Source: Phocaeicola_A sp036804505 (GTDB lineage Bacteria; Bacteroidota; Bacteroidia; Bacteroidales; Bacteroidaceae). From it: DNA of 64,000 bases. Both the position numbers and the translations under genes were made by a program. This document shows positions 9,961 to 17,612 of the stretch, one piece after another. Numbering within the stretch: position 1 is the first letter of the stretch; every line of letters begins with the position of its first letter. The notes under the pieces are model-generated. The model saw only the letters and a list, made by a program, of their open reading frames with translations, did not search any database and was not told the origin of the DNA. The DNA lies in assembly GCA_036804505.1 (NCBI GenBank), contig DAIRSI010000023.1, positions 1 to 64,000 on the forward strand, given 5' to 3'.

Positions 9961-9998
9961 AAAAAGCCATCCATAAAAATTTTTATGGATGGCTTTTT
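9961..9998. terminator. bidirectional terminator between maeB and the AraC pair
   Basis: A perfect 38-bp palindrome. A 19-bp arm starting AAAAAGCCATCC is followed directly by its reverse complement ending GGATGGCTTTTT. The outer A/T runs give a U-tract in both directions, so it can end maeB rightward and the AraC operon leftward. The AraC stop codon overlaps its right edge. Confidence 0.9.
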
Positions 9999-10922
9999 TC
10001 AACATAATTTTTTGCAGTATTCATTGGGAGAACATCCCATCATTTTCTTAAATGTCCGATTGAAACAATACACACTGGGAAATCCCAGCATCTCAGCAAT
10101 CACACCTACCGGTTTCTCCGACTCCCGAATCCATTGTATGGCAAAAGAAAAACTTTTCTCAAGTACATATTCTTCCACAGTCAATCCCGTTTCATATTTT
10201 AGCAAATCCTTCCAATACTCCGGTGATTTTTGAAAGACCTCTGCCCAATATTCATTTGATGTAATTTTACTGTCTCTCAATCCATCCGATTTTATAACTT
10301 CCTCAAGCTGAGACCTAAAGCACCTCAGTAAATTTGCATTCTCTTCATGTCTGATAATAAACTGACGCTCATAGAATCGGCGGCAATAATCCAACAGCAA
10401 TTCAATCCTACGGGATAACAGCAGCTTGGAAAATCTGTCAATATCATGAGACAATTCTTTCTGTATTTCATCCAGACAATTATAAACGACAAGCCTCTCC
10501 CGATTCGAGATGTGCAAGGATTCATTATCCTGGTATCGAAAGAAACTATAATCTTCTTCAAAATGACTTTCTAGAGCAGTGCCTTCCATCAAGTCACGGT
10601 GAAACACCAATAACTTCCCTTTGTTCAAACAAGAATCACATTCTTCCATGTCGAGTTCAAAGCACTTTTCTGGAGTTAGGAACACCATACAGCCATCGGA
10701 ATAGTCACAAAGACGACGACCATAATAATAGTCACAATAAGAATGTTCCAAGAGCAATACGGCATAGAAATTACATTTGATATAGGAATAATGTGAAATG
10801 ACATCCTTTTCCAAATCAATCACACTGACCAATGGATGGAGAGTCGCACATTTCAAGCATTGGTTACATTCCTTGACAGATTTCCACTCCAAAATGCCAT
10901 TGTCATTCTTTTCTTTATGCAT
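9999..10922 (-). CDS. AraC-family regulator, diverged paralogue of the upstream gene
   Basis: About 307 aa from the ATG at 10922, which overlaps the 3' end of the upstream paralogue by 8 bp; a longer reading into that gene is possible but unlikely. The N-terminal part aligns with its neighbour (TLHPLVSVIDLEKDVI versus TLHPLVSVIDLTKATG) and would be a cupin-like sensor. The C-terminal AraC double helix-turn-helix is recognisable (SNEYWAEVFQKSPEYWKDLLK and ending SPNEYCKKLC). Its first HTH departs from the family pattern: the usual Ala-x-x-hydrophobic core and the SPxYF signature are changed to VFQKSPEYW. The sensor is Cys-rich, with several CxxC-like pairs (CNQCLKC, CDSC) that the paralogue lacks. 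It is cytoplasmic, its targets are unknown, and it is translationally coupled to the neighbour. Confidence 0.85.
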   Translation of the reverse strand: MHKEKNDNGILEWKSVKECNQCLKCATLHPLVSVIDLEKDVISHYSYIKCNFYAVLLLEHSYCDYYYGRRLCDYSDGCMVFLTPEKCFELDMEECDSCLNKGKLLVFHRDLMEGTALESHFEEDYSFFRYQDNESLHISNRERLVVYNCLDEIQKELSHDIDRFSKLLLSRRIELLLDYCRRFYERQFIIRHEENANLLRCFRSQLEEVIKSDGLRDSKITSNEYWAEVFQKSPEYWKDLLKYETGLTVEEYVLEKSFSFAIQWIRESEKPVGVIAEMLGFPSVYCFNRTFKKMMGCSPNEYCKKLC

Positions 10923-11817
10923 TTTTTGCCCGATAGTCATTGGGTGTTGAGCCAACAAGTTGTTTGAACAAACGTCCGAAATGCTGAGGATACTGGAATC
11001 CGAGTTCATAAGATATCTGGCTCATCGTCTTATGTGTTCCCAAAATCATTTCCTTGGCCATATCCATTAGTTTGTTTTGAATATGCTCCATAGCTGTCAT
11101 ACCCGTTTCTTTTTTAATTAAATCGCCGAAATAATTCGGGGAAAGGCATATCTTGTCCGCAAAATACTTAACGGAAGGCAATCCTTCTTTTTCAGGAGTT
11201 CCACTTTCAAAATACTCATTCAGCAAACTCTCGAAATGAACCAAAATATCCTTATTTGACTTTTCGCGGGTGATAAACTGACGTTCATAGAATCTCATGC
11301 AATAATTCAATAACAACTCGATATTCATGGCAATCAGAGAACGGCTGTGTTTGTCCAACGCATGTTCAAGTTCCATTTGAATCTTTGCCAGACAATCCAG
11401 AACTACAGTTCTCTCCTGCTCGGACAAATGCAAAGCTTCACTCACGGCATAAGAAAAGAAAGTATAATCATGAATGGTCTTTCCCAAAGAGGTACCCCGA
11501 ATCAGATCGGGATGAAATAACACCCCATAAACTTTTGGATGGACTTCAGGTTTATTCATATCAACACTCACTACTTGCCCGGGAGCAAAGCATACAATTG
11601 TGCCCTCATCATAATCATACGTCTGATGCCCGTAAGTGATGTCACAACTTTTATTCTCTTTCAAGAAAAGTGCATAAACTCCATAACTCATTTGAACATG
11701 ATTAAGAAAACCCGTTGCTTTGGTCAAATCAATTACGCTTACCAACGGATGCAGGGTTTCCAACCCGAAAAGTTTATTATACTTCTCAACCGAATCAATA
11801 TTTATCACTTTTTCCAT
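10915..11817 (-). CDS. AraC-family transcriptional regulator
   Basis: 300 aa from the ATG at 11817 (MEKVINIDSVEKYN). Earlier in-frame Mets lead into an AT-rich stretch without protein character, so I reject them. The sensor domain (VSVIDL, DYDEGTIVCFAPGQ, GVLFHPDLIRGT) precedes a canonical AraC DNA-binding domain: KYFADKICLSPNYFGDLIKKETG and ISYELGFQYPQHFGRLFKQLVGSTPNDYR. It is the first of two overlapping paralogues, which look like a tandem duplication. The genes lie divergent to the MATE transporter, a plausible target. A -7 box TATTTTTG lies 33 bp upstream. Confidence 0.9.
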   Translation of the reverse strand: MEKVINIDSVEKYNKLFGLETLHPLVSVIDLTKATGFLNHVQMSYGVYALFLKENKSCDITYGHQTYDYDEGTIVCFAPGQVVSVDMNKPEVHPKVYGVLFHPDLIRGTSLGKTIHDYTFFSYAVSEALHLSEQERTVVLDCLAKIQMELEHALDKHSRSLIAMNIELLLNYCMRFYERQFITREKSNKDILVHFESLLNEYFESGTPEKEGLPSVKYFADKICLSPNYFGDLIKKETGMTAMEHIQNKLMDMAKEMILGTHKTMSQISYELGFQYPQHFGRLFKQLVGSTPNDYRAKNA

Positions 11818-11849
11818 ATCATAATTTATATATAATCCCTTCTTTCTTA

Positions 11850-11857
11850 CAAAAATA
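11850..11857 (-). promoter_or_regulatory. -7 box TATTTTTG of the AraC pair
   Basis: The minus strand reads TATTTTTG, matching TAnnTTTG, 33 bp before the AraC start. Confidence 0.45.
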
Positions 11858-11954
11858 GGAATAAAAATCTTTATGAAAAAGTTCTGTCGGAACATTCTGT
11901 AAAGAGGGTTATCATATCTGTAAAATATATACATCAACCAAAACAAAAAAAGAG

Positions 11955-11962
11955 TAATTTTG
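11955..11962 (+). promoter_or_regulatory. -7 box TAATTTTG of the MATE gene
   Basis: TAATTTTG matches TAnnTTTG, 83 bp before the MATE ATG. This region is shared with the divergent AraC promoter, so AraC control of the transporter is possible. Confidence 0.45.
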
Positions 11963-12045
11963 CAACATGATTAAATTAGGTATTTTGTTGCCACTTTGAT
12001 TATTCACTATTCAACAGCAACAAACATTCCACCCAACAACATCTG

Positions 12046-13464
12046 ATGATAGAACAAAACAATAAAGACGGACTGCTTGCGTTAATCCGCAAAGGTCAGC
12101 CGATGACTCTGAGACAACAGCTGAAACTGACAGTTCAGTTGAGTCTTCCGGCAATCATGGCCCAGCTATCAACCATTCTGATGCAATACATAGATTCATC
12201 CATGGTGGGAAGTCTTGGAGCTCAGGCATCAGCCTCTATCGGGTTGATATCCACCACTACCTGGCTGTTCTGGGGCATTTGTTCAGCAGCCGCTACAGGG
12301 TTCTCCGTCCAAGTAGCACATTTTATAGGAGCAGGCAATAAAGCCGCTGCCAGAAATGTGTTGAGACAGTCTTTTTTGGCAACATTCCTTCTCAGTGCAA
12401 CTCTCATGATCATAGGATGCAGCATCAGTGATGTTCTACCTTTTTGGTTGGGAGGTACACAAGAAATAGCAAAAGACTCCTCTTCCTATTTTTTCATCTT
12501 CAGTCTGTCTCTTCCTATCCTCCAAATTAATTTTTTAGCAGGAAGCATGTTGCGGTGCAGTGGTAATATGCGCATTCCAAGCATACTCAACATCCTAATG
12601 TGCATTTTTGATGTTCTATTCAATGCTGTACTTATTTTCCCTCCCAGAACAATAGAAATACTTGGAACAAACATTTTCATACCTGGTGCAGACATGGGAG
12701 TGACCGGAGCCGCCATTGGCACAGCGCTTGCCGAGTTTCTTACCGCCATAAGCATGCTTGGTTTTCTGTGCTTTAAGTCATCCGAATTGAAACTCACACA
12801 AGATCATGGCCGTTTCAAACCTACATCCCAGTGTATATCCAAGGCGCTTCACATCGGATTCCCGATGGGAATTGAACACATTGTTTTATGTGGTGCACAA
12901 ATCATGATAACCATGATTGTTGCTCCTTTGGGTACTACAGCCATTGCAGCCAATGCTTTTGGCATAATAGTTGAAAGCCTCTGCTATATGCCGGGTTACG
13001 GAATAGCTGATGCAGCCACGACCTTAGTCGGACAAAGCTATGGCGCATGCAGGAAAGATTTGACACGTCGTTTTGCAAGGATTTCCGTCTTTCTAGGAAT
13101 TGTTATCATGACCATCATGGGCATTATCATGTATGTGGCATCTCCGGCCATTATGAGTATCATGACCCCAGACCCTGAAGTCCAATCTTTAAGCGTTATG
13201 GCACTAAGAATCGAAGCATTCGCGGAACCGATGTTTGCAGCTTCAATAGTTGCCTATGGGGTTTTTGTGGGTACCGGAAAGACGTTGGTTCCAAGTATTA
13301 TGAACTTAGTAAGCATATGGGCCGTACGGCTGACCCTTGCTGCCTCTTTGGCACCCGTAATGGGACTGAAAGGCGTTTGGATTGCCATGTGCATAGAACT
13401 TTGTTTCAGAGGTCTCATTTTTTTGATTCATCTGAAAAGAGAGCAATGGATGAAATCCATGTAA
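12046..13464 (+). CDS. MATE-family multidrug/cation efflux transporter
   Basis: 472 aa with 12 predicted membrane segments in two homologous halves, the MATE (NorM/DinF-type) layout. A typical first-helix start is seen (LPAIMAQLSTILMQYIDSSMVGSLG), and the same motif class recurs in repeat two (GFPMGIEHIVLCGAQIMITMIVAPLG). Such carriers sit in the inner membrane and export drugs or metabolites by Na+ or H+ antiport. The gene is divergent from the AraC pair and 127 bp before DUF3737. The DUF3737/C-S lyase pair has its own -7 box, so co-transcription is uncertain. The substrate is unknown. Confidence 0.92.
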   Translation: MIEQNNKDGLLALIRKGQPMTLRQQLKLTVQLSLPAIMAQLSTILMQYIDSSMVGSLGAQASASIGLISTTTWLFWGICSAAATGFSVQVAHFIGAGNKAAARNVLRQSFLATFLLSATLMIIGCSISDVLPFWLGGTQEIAKDSSSYFFIFSLSLPILQINFLAGSMLRCSGNMRIPSILNILMCIFDVLFNAVLIFPPRTIEILGTNIFIPGADMGVTGAAIGTALAEFLTAISMLGFLCFKSSELKLTQDHGRFKPTSQCISKALHIGFPMGIEHIVLCGAQIMITMIVAPLGTTAIAANAFGIIVESLCYMPGYGIADAATTLVGQSYGACRKDLTRRFARISVFLGIVIMTIMGIIMYVASPAIMSIMTPDPEVQSLSVMALRIEAFAEPMFAASIVAYGVFVGTGKTLVPSIMNLVSIWAVRLTLAASLAPVMGLKGVWIAMCIELCFRGLIFLIHLKREQWMKSM

Positions 13465-13550
13465 ACAGAAAAAGCCGCATAAAAATCCGTTTCCGTAAAA
13501 GTGGTTATTTATCCCGTAAAATATCTACATGAAGTTCCATCACATTCCCC

Positions 13551-13558
13551 TACCTTTG
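13551..13558 (+). promoter_or_regulatory. -7 box TACCTTTG of the DUF3737/C-S lyase pair
   Basis: TACCTTTG matches TAnnTTTG, 33 bp upstream of the DUF3737 ATG. Confidence 0.5.
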
Positions 13559-13591
13559 CACCCGTTGAAGAAATGATAAAAAAACAATAAT

Positions 13592-14455
13592 ATGAATTTG
13601 ATAACAGACAAAGAATTTGAAGGCGAGCGCCCTTTATTTGCATCTCATGATTTAAAAATAGAAAAAGTTACCATCCACACAGGTGAATCAGCATTAAAGG
13701 AATGTAGCAACATAGAAGCCGTTGACTGCCGTTTTGAAGGGAAATACCCTTTTTGGCATAACGACGGCTTTATCGTAAAGGACTGTTTATTCACCGATGG
13801 GGCACGTGCAGCCCTTTGGTATTCACACAATCTGCGAATGATAAATACGGTGGTCGAAGCCCCGAAAATGTTTCGAGAAATGAGTGGCATTCATCTGGAA
13901 AATGTACAACTGCCCCACGCACAAGAAACATTATGGCATTGTCATGACGTTGAAATCAAAAATGTACAAATAGCTCAAGGAGACTATTTGTTCATGCATA
14001 GTTCAGATATTAAAATTAGTGATTTCAAGCTTGACGGGAATTACTCTTTCCAGTATTGCGAAAATGTCGAAATACATAATGCTATTCTCAATTCCAAAGA
14101 TGCATTCTGGAATACGGAAAACGTTACGGTCTATGACTCTACGCTGAACGGAGAGTATCTCGGCTGGCATTCACGCAATCTCAAACTGGTAAACTGCCAT
14201 ATATCAGGAACCCAGCCACTCTGTTATGCTCACGACCTGATTCTTGAAAATTGCACAATGGATGATGATGCCGACCTCGCTTTCGAATACTCGACAGTGG
14301 AGGCAACCATCAAAAGTCCGGTACACAGCGTGAAGAATCCTACAAGCGGAACAATCATTGCAAACAGCTATGGAGAAATAATCCTCGATAAAAATATAAA
14401 GTCACCGGGAAACTGCGAACTGAAACTTTGGGATAACCGTACATGCTTTGATTGA
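13592..14455 (+). CDS. DUF3737-type right-handed beta-helix protein
   Basis: 287 aa without signal peptide or membrane segment, so probably cytoplasmic. The whole chain consists of roughly 20-residue imperfect repeats with an aromatic turn followed by a beta pattern: FWHNDGFIVKDCLF, ALWYSHNLRMINTVV, TLWHCHDVEIKNVQI, AFWNTENVTVYDSTL, LGWHSRNLKLVNCHI. This predicts a parallel beta-helix with regularly stacked Trp/Tyr and His/Asn positions. It matches what I know as the DUF3737 family, whose function is undescribed. The stop codon is 1 bp from the ATG of the PatB-type lyase, so the two are translationally coupled. That suggests a role in the same sulfur or amino-acid chemistry. Beyond that, no function can be assigned. 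Confidence 0.85.
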   Translation: MNLITDKEFEGERPLFASHDLKIEKVTIHTGESALKECSNIEAVDCRFEGKYPFWHNDGFIVKDCLFTDGARAALWYSHNLRMINTVVEAPKMFREMSGIHLENVQLPHAQETLWHCHDVEIKNVQIAQGDYLFMHSSDIKISDFKLDGNYSFQYCENVEIHNAILNSKDAFWNTENVTVYDSTLNGEYLGWHSRNLKLVNCHISGTQPLCYAHDLILENCTMDDDADLAFEYSTVEATIKSPVHSVKNPTSGTIIANSYGEIILDKNIKSPGNCELKLWDNRTCFD

Positions 14456-14456
14456 A

Positions 14457-15632
14457 ATGAAACATCTTTACAACTTTGACAAGATGAATCCCCGACGCGG
14501 AACAAATTCCTATAAATGGGATTCATCTCCCGAAGAAGATATGCTTCCTATGTGGGTCGCCGACATGGATTTTCAAACGGCACCTGCCATTATTGAAGCT
14601 TTGCATAAAAGAGTGGAACATGGCATATTCGGCTACGTAAAAGTCCCTGACAATTATTACGAAGCTGTTATCCGATGGTTCGAAAGGCGTCATCATTGGA
14701 CTATCAAGAAGGAATGGATTATCTACACTTCAGGAGTCGTGCCAGCCATTTCGGCAATCATAAAAGCCTTGACCCAACCAGGTGATAAAATTCTGGTGCA
14801 AACTCCGGTTTATAACTGTTTCTTTTCTTCCATCCGCAACAACGGCTGCAAAATTATCTGTAACGAGCTTATTTATAAAGACAGGACATATACCATTGAT
14901 TATGAAGATTTGGAAGAAAAAGCAGCCGACCCTCTAGTAAAAGTCATGCTGCTTTGCAATCCACATAATCCTGCAGGCAAAGTATGGACTCGTGAAGAAC
15001 TTACTCGTATCGGTGAAATTTGCAACCGTCATCAAGTATTCGTCATTGCTGACGAAATACATTGTGAACTTGTATATCCAGAGAAGCATTACACACCTTT
15101 TGCCTTTATATCTGAAGAATTCCTTCAGAATTCAGCAACTTGTACATCCCCAAGTAAATCCTTCAATCTGGCAGGACTGCAGATAGCCAACATCACGATT
15201 GCTGATAAAGCAATAAGGGATAAAGTGAACAAAGCCATTAATATCAACGAAGTTTGCGACGTAAATCCATTTGGTGTTGAAGCATTGATTGCCGCCTATA
15301 ATGAAAGTGAAGATTGGTTGGAACAACTCATAGCATACCTATATAATAATTATCTTTTTCTGATAGAATTTTTCAAAGAAAACCTGCCGGAATTCCCTGT
15401 CACCAAATTGGAAGGGACCTATCTGGTATGGATTGACTGTGCGATTCTTAAAAAGAATTCAAGTGAACTTATAGATGAGTTGAAGCTAAATCAAAAACTT
15501 TGGCTTAACGAAGGATCTCTTTACGGAGAAGCCGGAAATCATTTCATCCGTATCAATATAGCTTGTCCTTTAAGCACGCTGAAAATAGGACTTCAACGAA
15601 TGAAAGAAGAATTCAAATCCAAACAAATATAA
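14457..15632 (+). CDS. patB: MalY/PatB-family PLP-dependent C-S lyase (cystathionine beta-lyase-like)
   Basis: 391 aa from the ATG at 14457, one base after the DUF3737 stop; a TTG at 14448 would add three residues and is less likely. This is a fold-type I PLP enzyme: MWVADMDF near the start, NPHNPAGK at 168-175, IADEIHCEL with the PLP-pyridine Asp199, and the Schiff-base Lys234 in SPSKSFNLAG. MalY/PatB enzymes cleave C-S bonds of cystathionine or cysteine conjugates to thiol, pyruvate and ammonia. Some (MalY) also bind regulators. It forms a two-gene operon with DUF3737. The exact substrate is unknown. Confidence 0.9.
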   Translation: MKHLYNFDKMNPRRGTNSYKWDSSPEEDMLPMWVADMDFQTAPAIIEALHKRVEHGIFGYVKVPDNYYEAVIRWFERRHHWTIKKEWIIYTSGVVPAISAIIKALTQPGDKILVQTPVYNCFFSSIRNNGCKIICNELIYKDRTYTIDYEDLEEKAADPLVKVMLLCNPHNPAGKVWTREELTRIGEICNRHQVFVIADEIHCELVYPEKHYTPFAFISEEFLQNSATCTSPSKSFNLAGLQIANITIADKAIRDKVNKAININEVCDVNPFGVEALIAAYNESEDWLEQLIAYLYNNYLFLIEFFKENLPEFPVTKLEGTYLVWIDCAILKKNSSELIDELKLNQKLWLNEGSLYGEAGNHFIRINIACPLSTLKIGLQRMKEEFKSKQI

Positions 15633-15694
15633 TATCCGGTATTAAAATTAGCTGTATTTTCCTTACTTATAAACTAACGTCACAAAAATAATCG

Positions 15695-15733
15695 TATCTT
15701 CGCATAACCCAATTCCAAATGGAAACGGGTTAT
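15695..15733 (+). promoter_or_regulatory. putative -7 box and 5'-UTR hairpin of the 57-aa membrane peptide
   Basis: TATCTTCG at 15695-15702 differs at one place from TAnnTTTG. Directly after it, 15704-15733 can fold: ATAACCC pairs with GGGTTAT and TTCC with GGAA around an AAAT loop. The hairpin would sit at or near the mRNA 5' end, 34 bp before the start codon. Confidence 0.35.
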
Positions 15734-15766
15734 ACATTTTATTAATAAGATTTATACTTGAAAATT

Positions 15767-15940
15767 ATGAGAAAGCCAGTATCAAAAACAGCCTCTATCC
15801 TCCTTTGCATTGTCTGGATTATTATGTGTACATATATTCTCATCTTCGCCAAACAAATTGACGGCCCTTTAATACTTTCTTTAGTCATTTCGGGTGCACT
15901 TGTGCTAATTCCGCTGACGAAAAGTTTTAAAAAAGAATAA
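15767..15940 (+). CDS. small two-helix membrane protein, function unknown
   Basis: 57 aa from the ATG at 15767 (a TTG three codons earlier is less likely). It has a basic N-terminus (MRKPVSKTA), one membrane segment (about residues 8-25, ILLCIVWIIMCTYILIF), a short polar turn (AKQIDGP), a second segment (LILSLVISGALVLIPL) and a basic tail KSFKKE. Both ends are predicted cytoplasmic. I do not recognise a family. The promoter-like box and hairpin upstream, and the clean placement between patB and gdhA, favour a real gene. Confidence 0.55.
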   Translation: MRKPVSKTASILLCIVWIIMCTYILIFAKQIDGPLILSLVISGALVLIPLTKSFKKE

Positions 15941-16016
15941 ATAGTTATCTTTTATTCATTTAAAAGCTAAAAAATATTCAATTTGACATCTTTTTGAAGA
16001 TTTTCTTATGATTTTG

Positions 16017-16047
16017 TTGCTAGAATAAAATTCTTTCTATAAATTCG
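16017..16047 (+). promoter_or_regulatory. gdhA promoter (TTG, 20 bp, TAAATTCG)
   Basis: TTG at 16017-16019 and TAAATTCG at 16040-16047 are 20 bp apart, matching the Bacteroides -33/-7 layout with one mismatch in the -7 box. The gdhA ATG follows 53 bp later. Confidence 0.5.
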
Positions 16048-16100
16048 CAACCGCATTTAACAAAAAGCAAACTAATTACAACCAATAAAAAGAATTTTGT

Positions 16101-17435
16101 ATGGACGCAAAAAAAGTTTTGGAAGACCTCAAAAGACGTTTTCCCAATGAACCTGAATATCATCAGGCAGTAGAAGAAGTGTTAGGCACAATCGAAGAGG
16201 AGTACAACAAACATCCTGAATTCGAAAAGGCCAATCTGATTGAACGCCTCTGCATTCCAGATCGTGTATATCAGTTCCGTGTTACTTGGATGGACGATAA
16301 GGGTAATTACCAGACCAACATGGGTTACCGTGTTCAACACAACAATGCCATTGGCCCGTACAAAGGCGGTATCCGTTTCCACGCTTCAGTAAATTTGGGA
16401 ATCCTCAAATTCCTGGCTTTCGAACAGACTTTCAAAAACTCATTAACAACCCTTCCTATGGGCGGTGCCAAAGGCGGTTCTGACTTCTCGCCAAGAGGTA
16501 AATCCAATGCTGAGGTCATGCGCTTCTGCCAGGCTTTCATGCTTGAATTGACACGTCACATCGGACCTGACGTTGATGTACCGGCCGGTGATATCGGTGT
16601 AGGTGGTCGTGAAGTAGGTTTCATGTTCGGAATGTACAAGAAACTCACTCGTGAGTTCTCCGGCGTATTGACAGGAAAAGGTCGCGAGTTCGGAGGTTCT
16701 CTGATTCGTCCGGAAGCTACCGGTTACGGAAATGTATATTTCCTGATGGAAATGCTGAAGACAAAAGGTACTGATTTGAAAGGTAAGACAGTCTTGATTT
16801 CAGGAGCAGGTAATGTAGCACAATATACAGCCGAAAAAGTTCTTGAATTAGGCGGAAAAGTTCTGACAATGTCCGATTCCGATGGCTATGTTTACGATCC
16901 AAACGGAATTGACAGGGCTAAATTAGATTTCATCATGGAATTGAAGAATGTATATCGTGGCCGTATCCGTGAATATGCAGAGAAATATGGCGTTAAATAC
17001 GTTGAAGGTGCAAAACCTTGGAACGAAAAAGCTGACATCGCTCTTCCTTCAGCTACTCAAAACGAAATCAACGGAGAACAAGCTAGTGCATTGGTAGCAA
17101 ACGGCGTCATGGCTGTATCAGAAGGTGCAAACATGCCAAGTACTCCGGAAGCAATCAAAGTATTCCAGGATGCCAAAATCCTATACGCTCCAGGTAAAGC
17201 CGCTAATGCGGGAGGTGTATCTGTATCAGGCTTGGAAATGAGTCAGAATTCAGAACGTCTGAGCTGGACTGCAGAACAGGTAGATACAATGCTTCACAAC
17301 ATCATGACCAACATTCATGAAAACTGTGTGAAGTATGGAACAGAAGCCGACGGTTATGTAAACTACGTGAAAGGTGCCAACGTTGCAGGTTTCATGAAAG
17401 TTGCAAAAGCCATGATGGCTCAAGGAGTTCTCTAA
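16101..17435 (+). CDS. gdhA: NADP-specific glutamate dehydrogenase
   Basis: 444 aa, the hexameric small-GDH length. It reductively aminates 2-oxoglutarate with ammonia, a main nitrogen-assimilation route in gut Bacteroides. Visible residues are the substrate lysine in GPYKGGIRFH (Lys88), the catalytic-lysine segment PMGGAKGGSDF (Lys124) and the following PAGDIGVGGREVG. The Rossmann domain is at about residues 230-260 (KTVLISGAGNVAQYTAEK). It has its own promoter and is followed by a hairpin terminator, so it is monocistronic. NADP preference is inferred from the family subtype and neighbouring context. Confidence 0.96.
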   Translation: MDAKKVLEDLKRRFPNEPEYHQAVEEVLGTIEEEYNKHPEFEKANLIERLCIPDRVYQFRVTWMDDKGNYQTNMGYRVQHNNAIGPYKGGIRFHASVNLGILKFLAFEQTFKNSLTTLPMGGAKGGSDFSPRGKSNAEVMRFCQAFMLELTRHIGPDVDVPAGDIGVGGREVGFMFGMYKKLTREFSGVLTGKGREFGGSLIRPEATGYGNVYFLMEMLKTKGTDLKGKTVLISGAGNVAQYTAEKVLELGGKVLTMSDSDGYVYDPNGIDRAKLDFIMELKNVYRGRIREYAEKYGVKYVEGAKPWNEKADIALPSATQNEINGEQASALVANGVMAVSEGANMPSTPEAIKVFQDAKILYAPGKAANAGGVSVSGLEMSQNSERLSWTAEQVDTMLHNIMTNIHENCVKYGTEADGYVNYVKGANVAGFMKVAKAMMAQGVL

Positions 17436-17483
17436 TTATTCAAAATGAATTATAGGTTTTAAATAAGTCATAGTACAAAAAAA

Positions 17484-17520
17484 AGAGGCTGTTCTTCGTG
17501 AGAAGGGCAGCCTTTGTTGT
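17484..17520 (+). terminator. terminator of gdhA
   Basis: A-run, then stem AGGCTG (17486-17491) paired with CAGCCT (17508-17513), an inner CTTC/GAAG pairing, and a T-rich tail TTGTTGTTTTT. Lies 49 bp after the gdhA stop. Confidence 0.7.
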
Positions 17521-17582
17521 TTTTATTGAATACAGCCTGACTAAAAAGAATCTATTTTTTCGAATTAATGTTTTAATATTTA

Positions 17583-17590
17583 TATATTTG
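17583..17590 (+). promoter_or_regulatory. -7 box TATATTTG of the M28/M3 peptidase operon
   Basis: TATATTTG matches TAnnTTTG, 22 bp upstream of the M28 peptidase ATG. Confidence 0.5.
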
Positions 17591-17612
17591 CAAGGAATAA
17601 AAATCATGAGAT

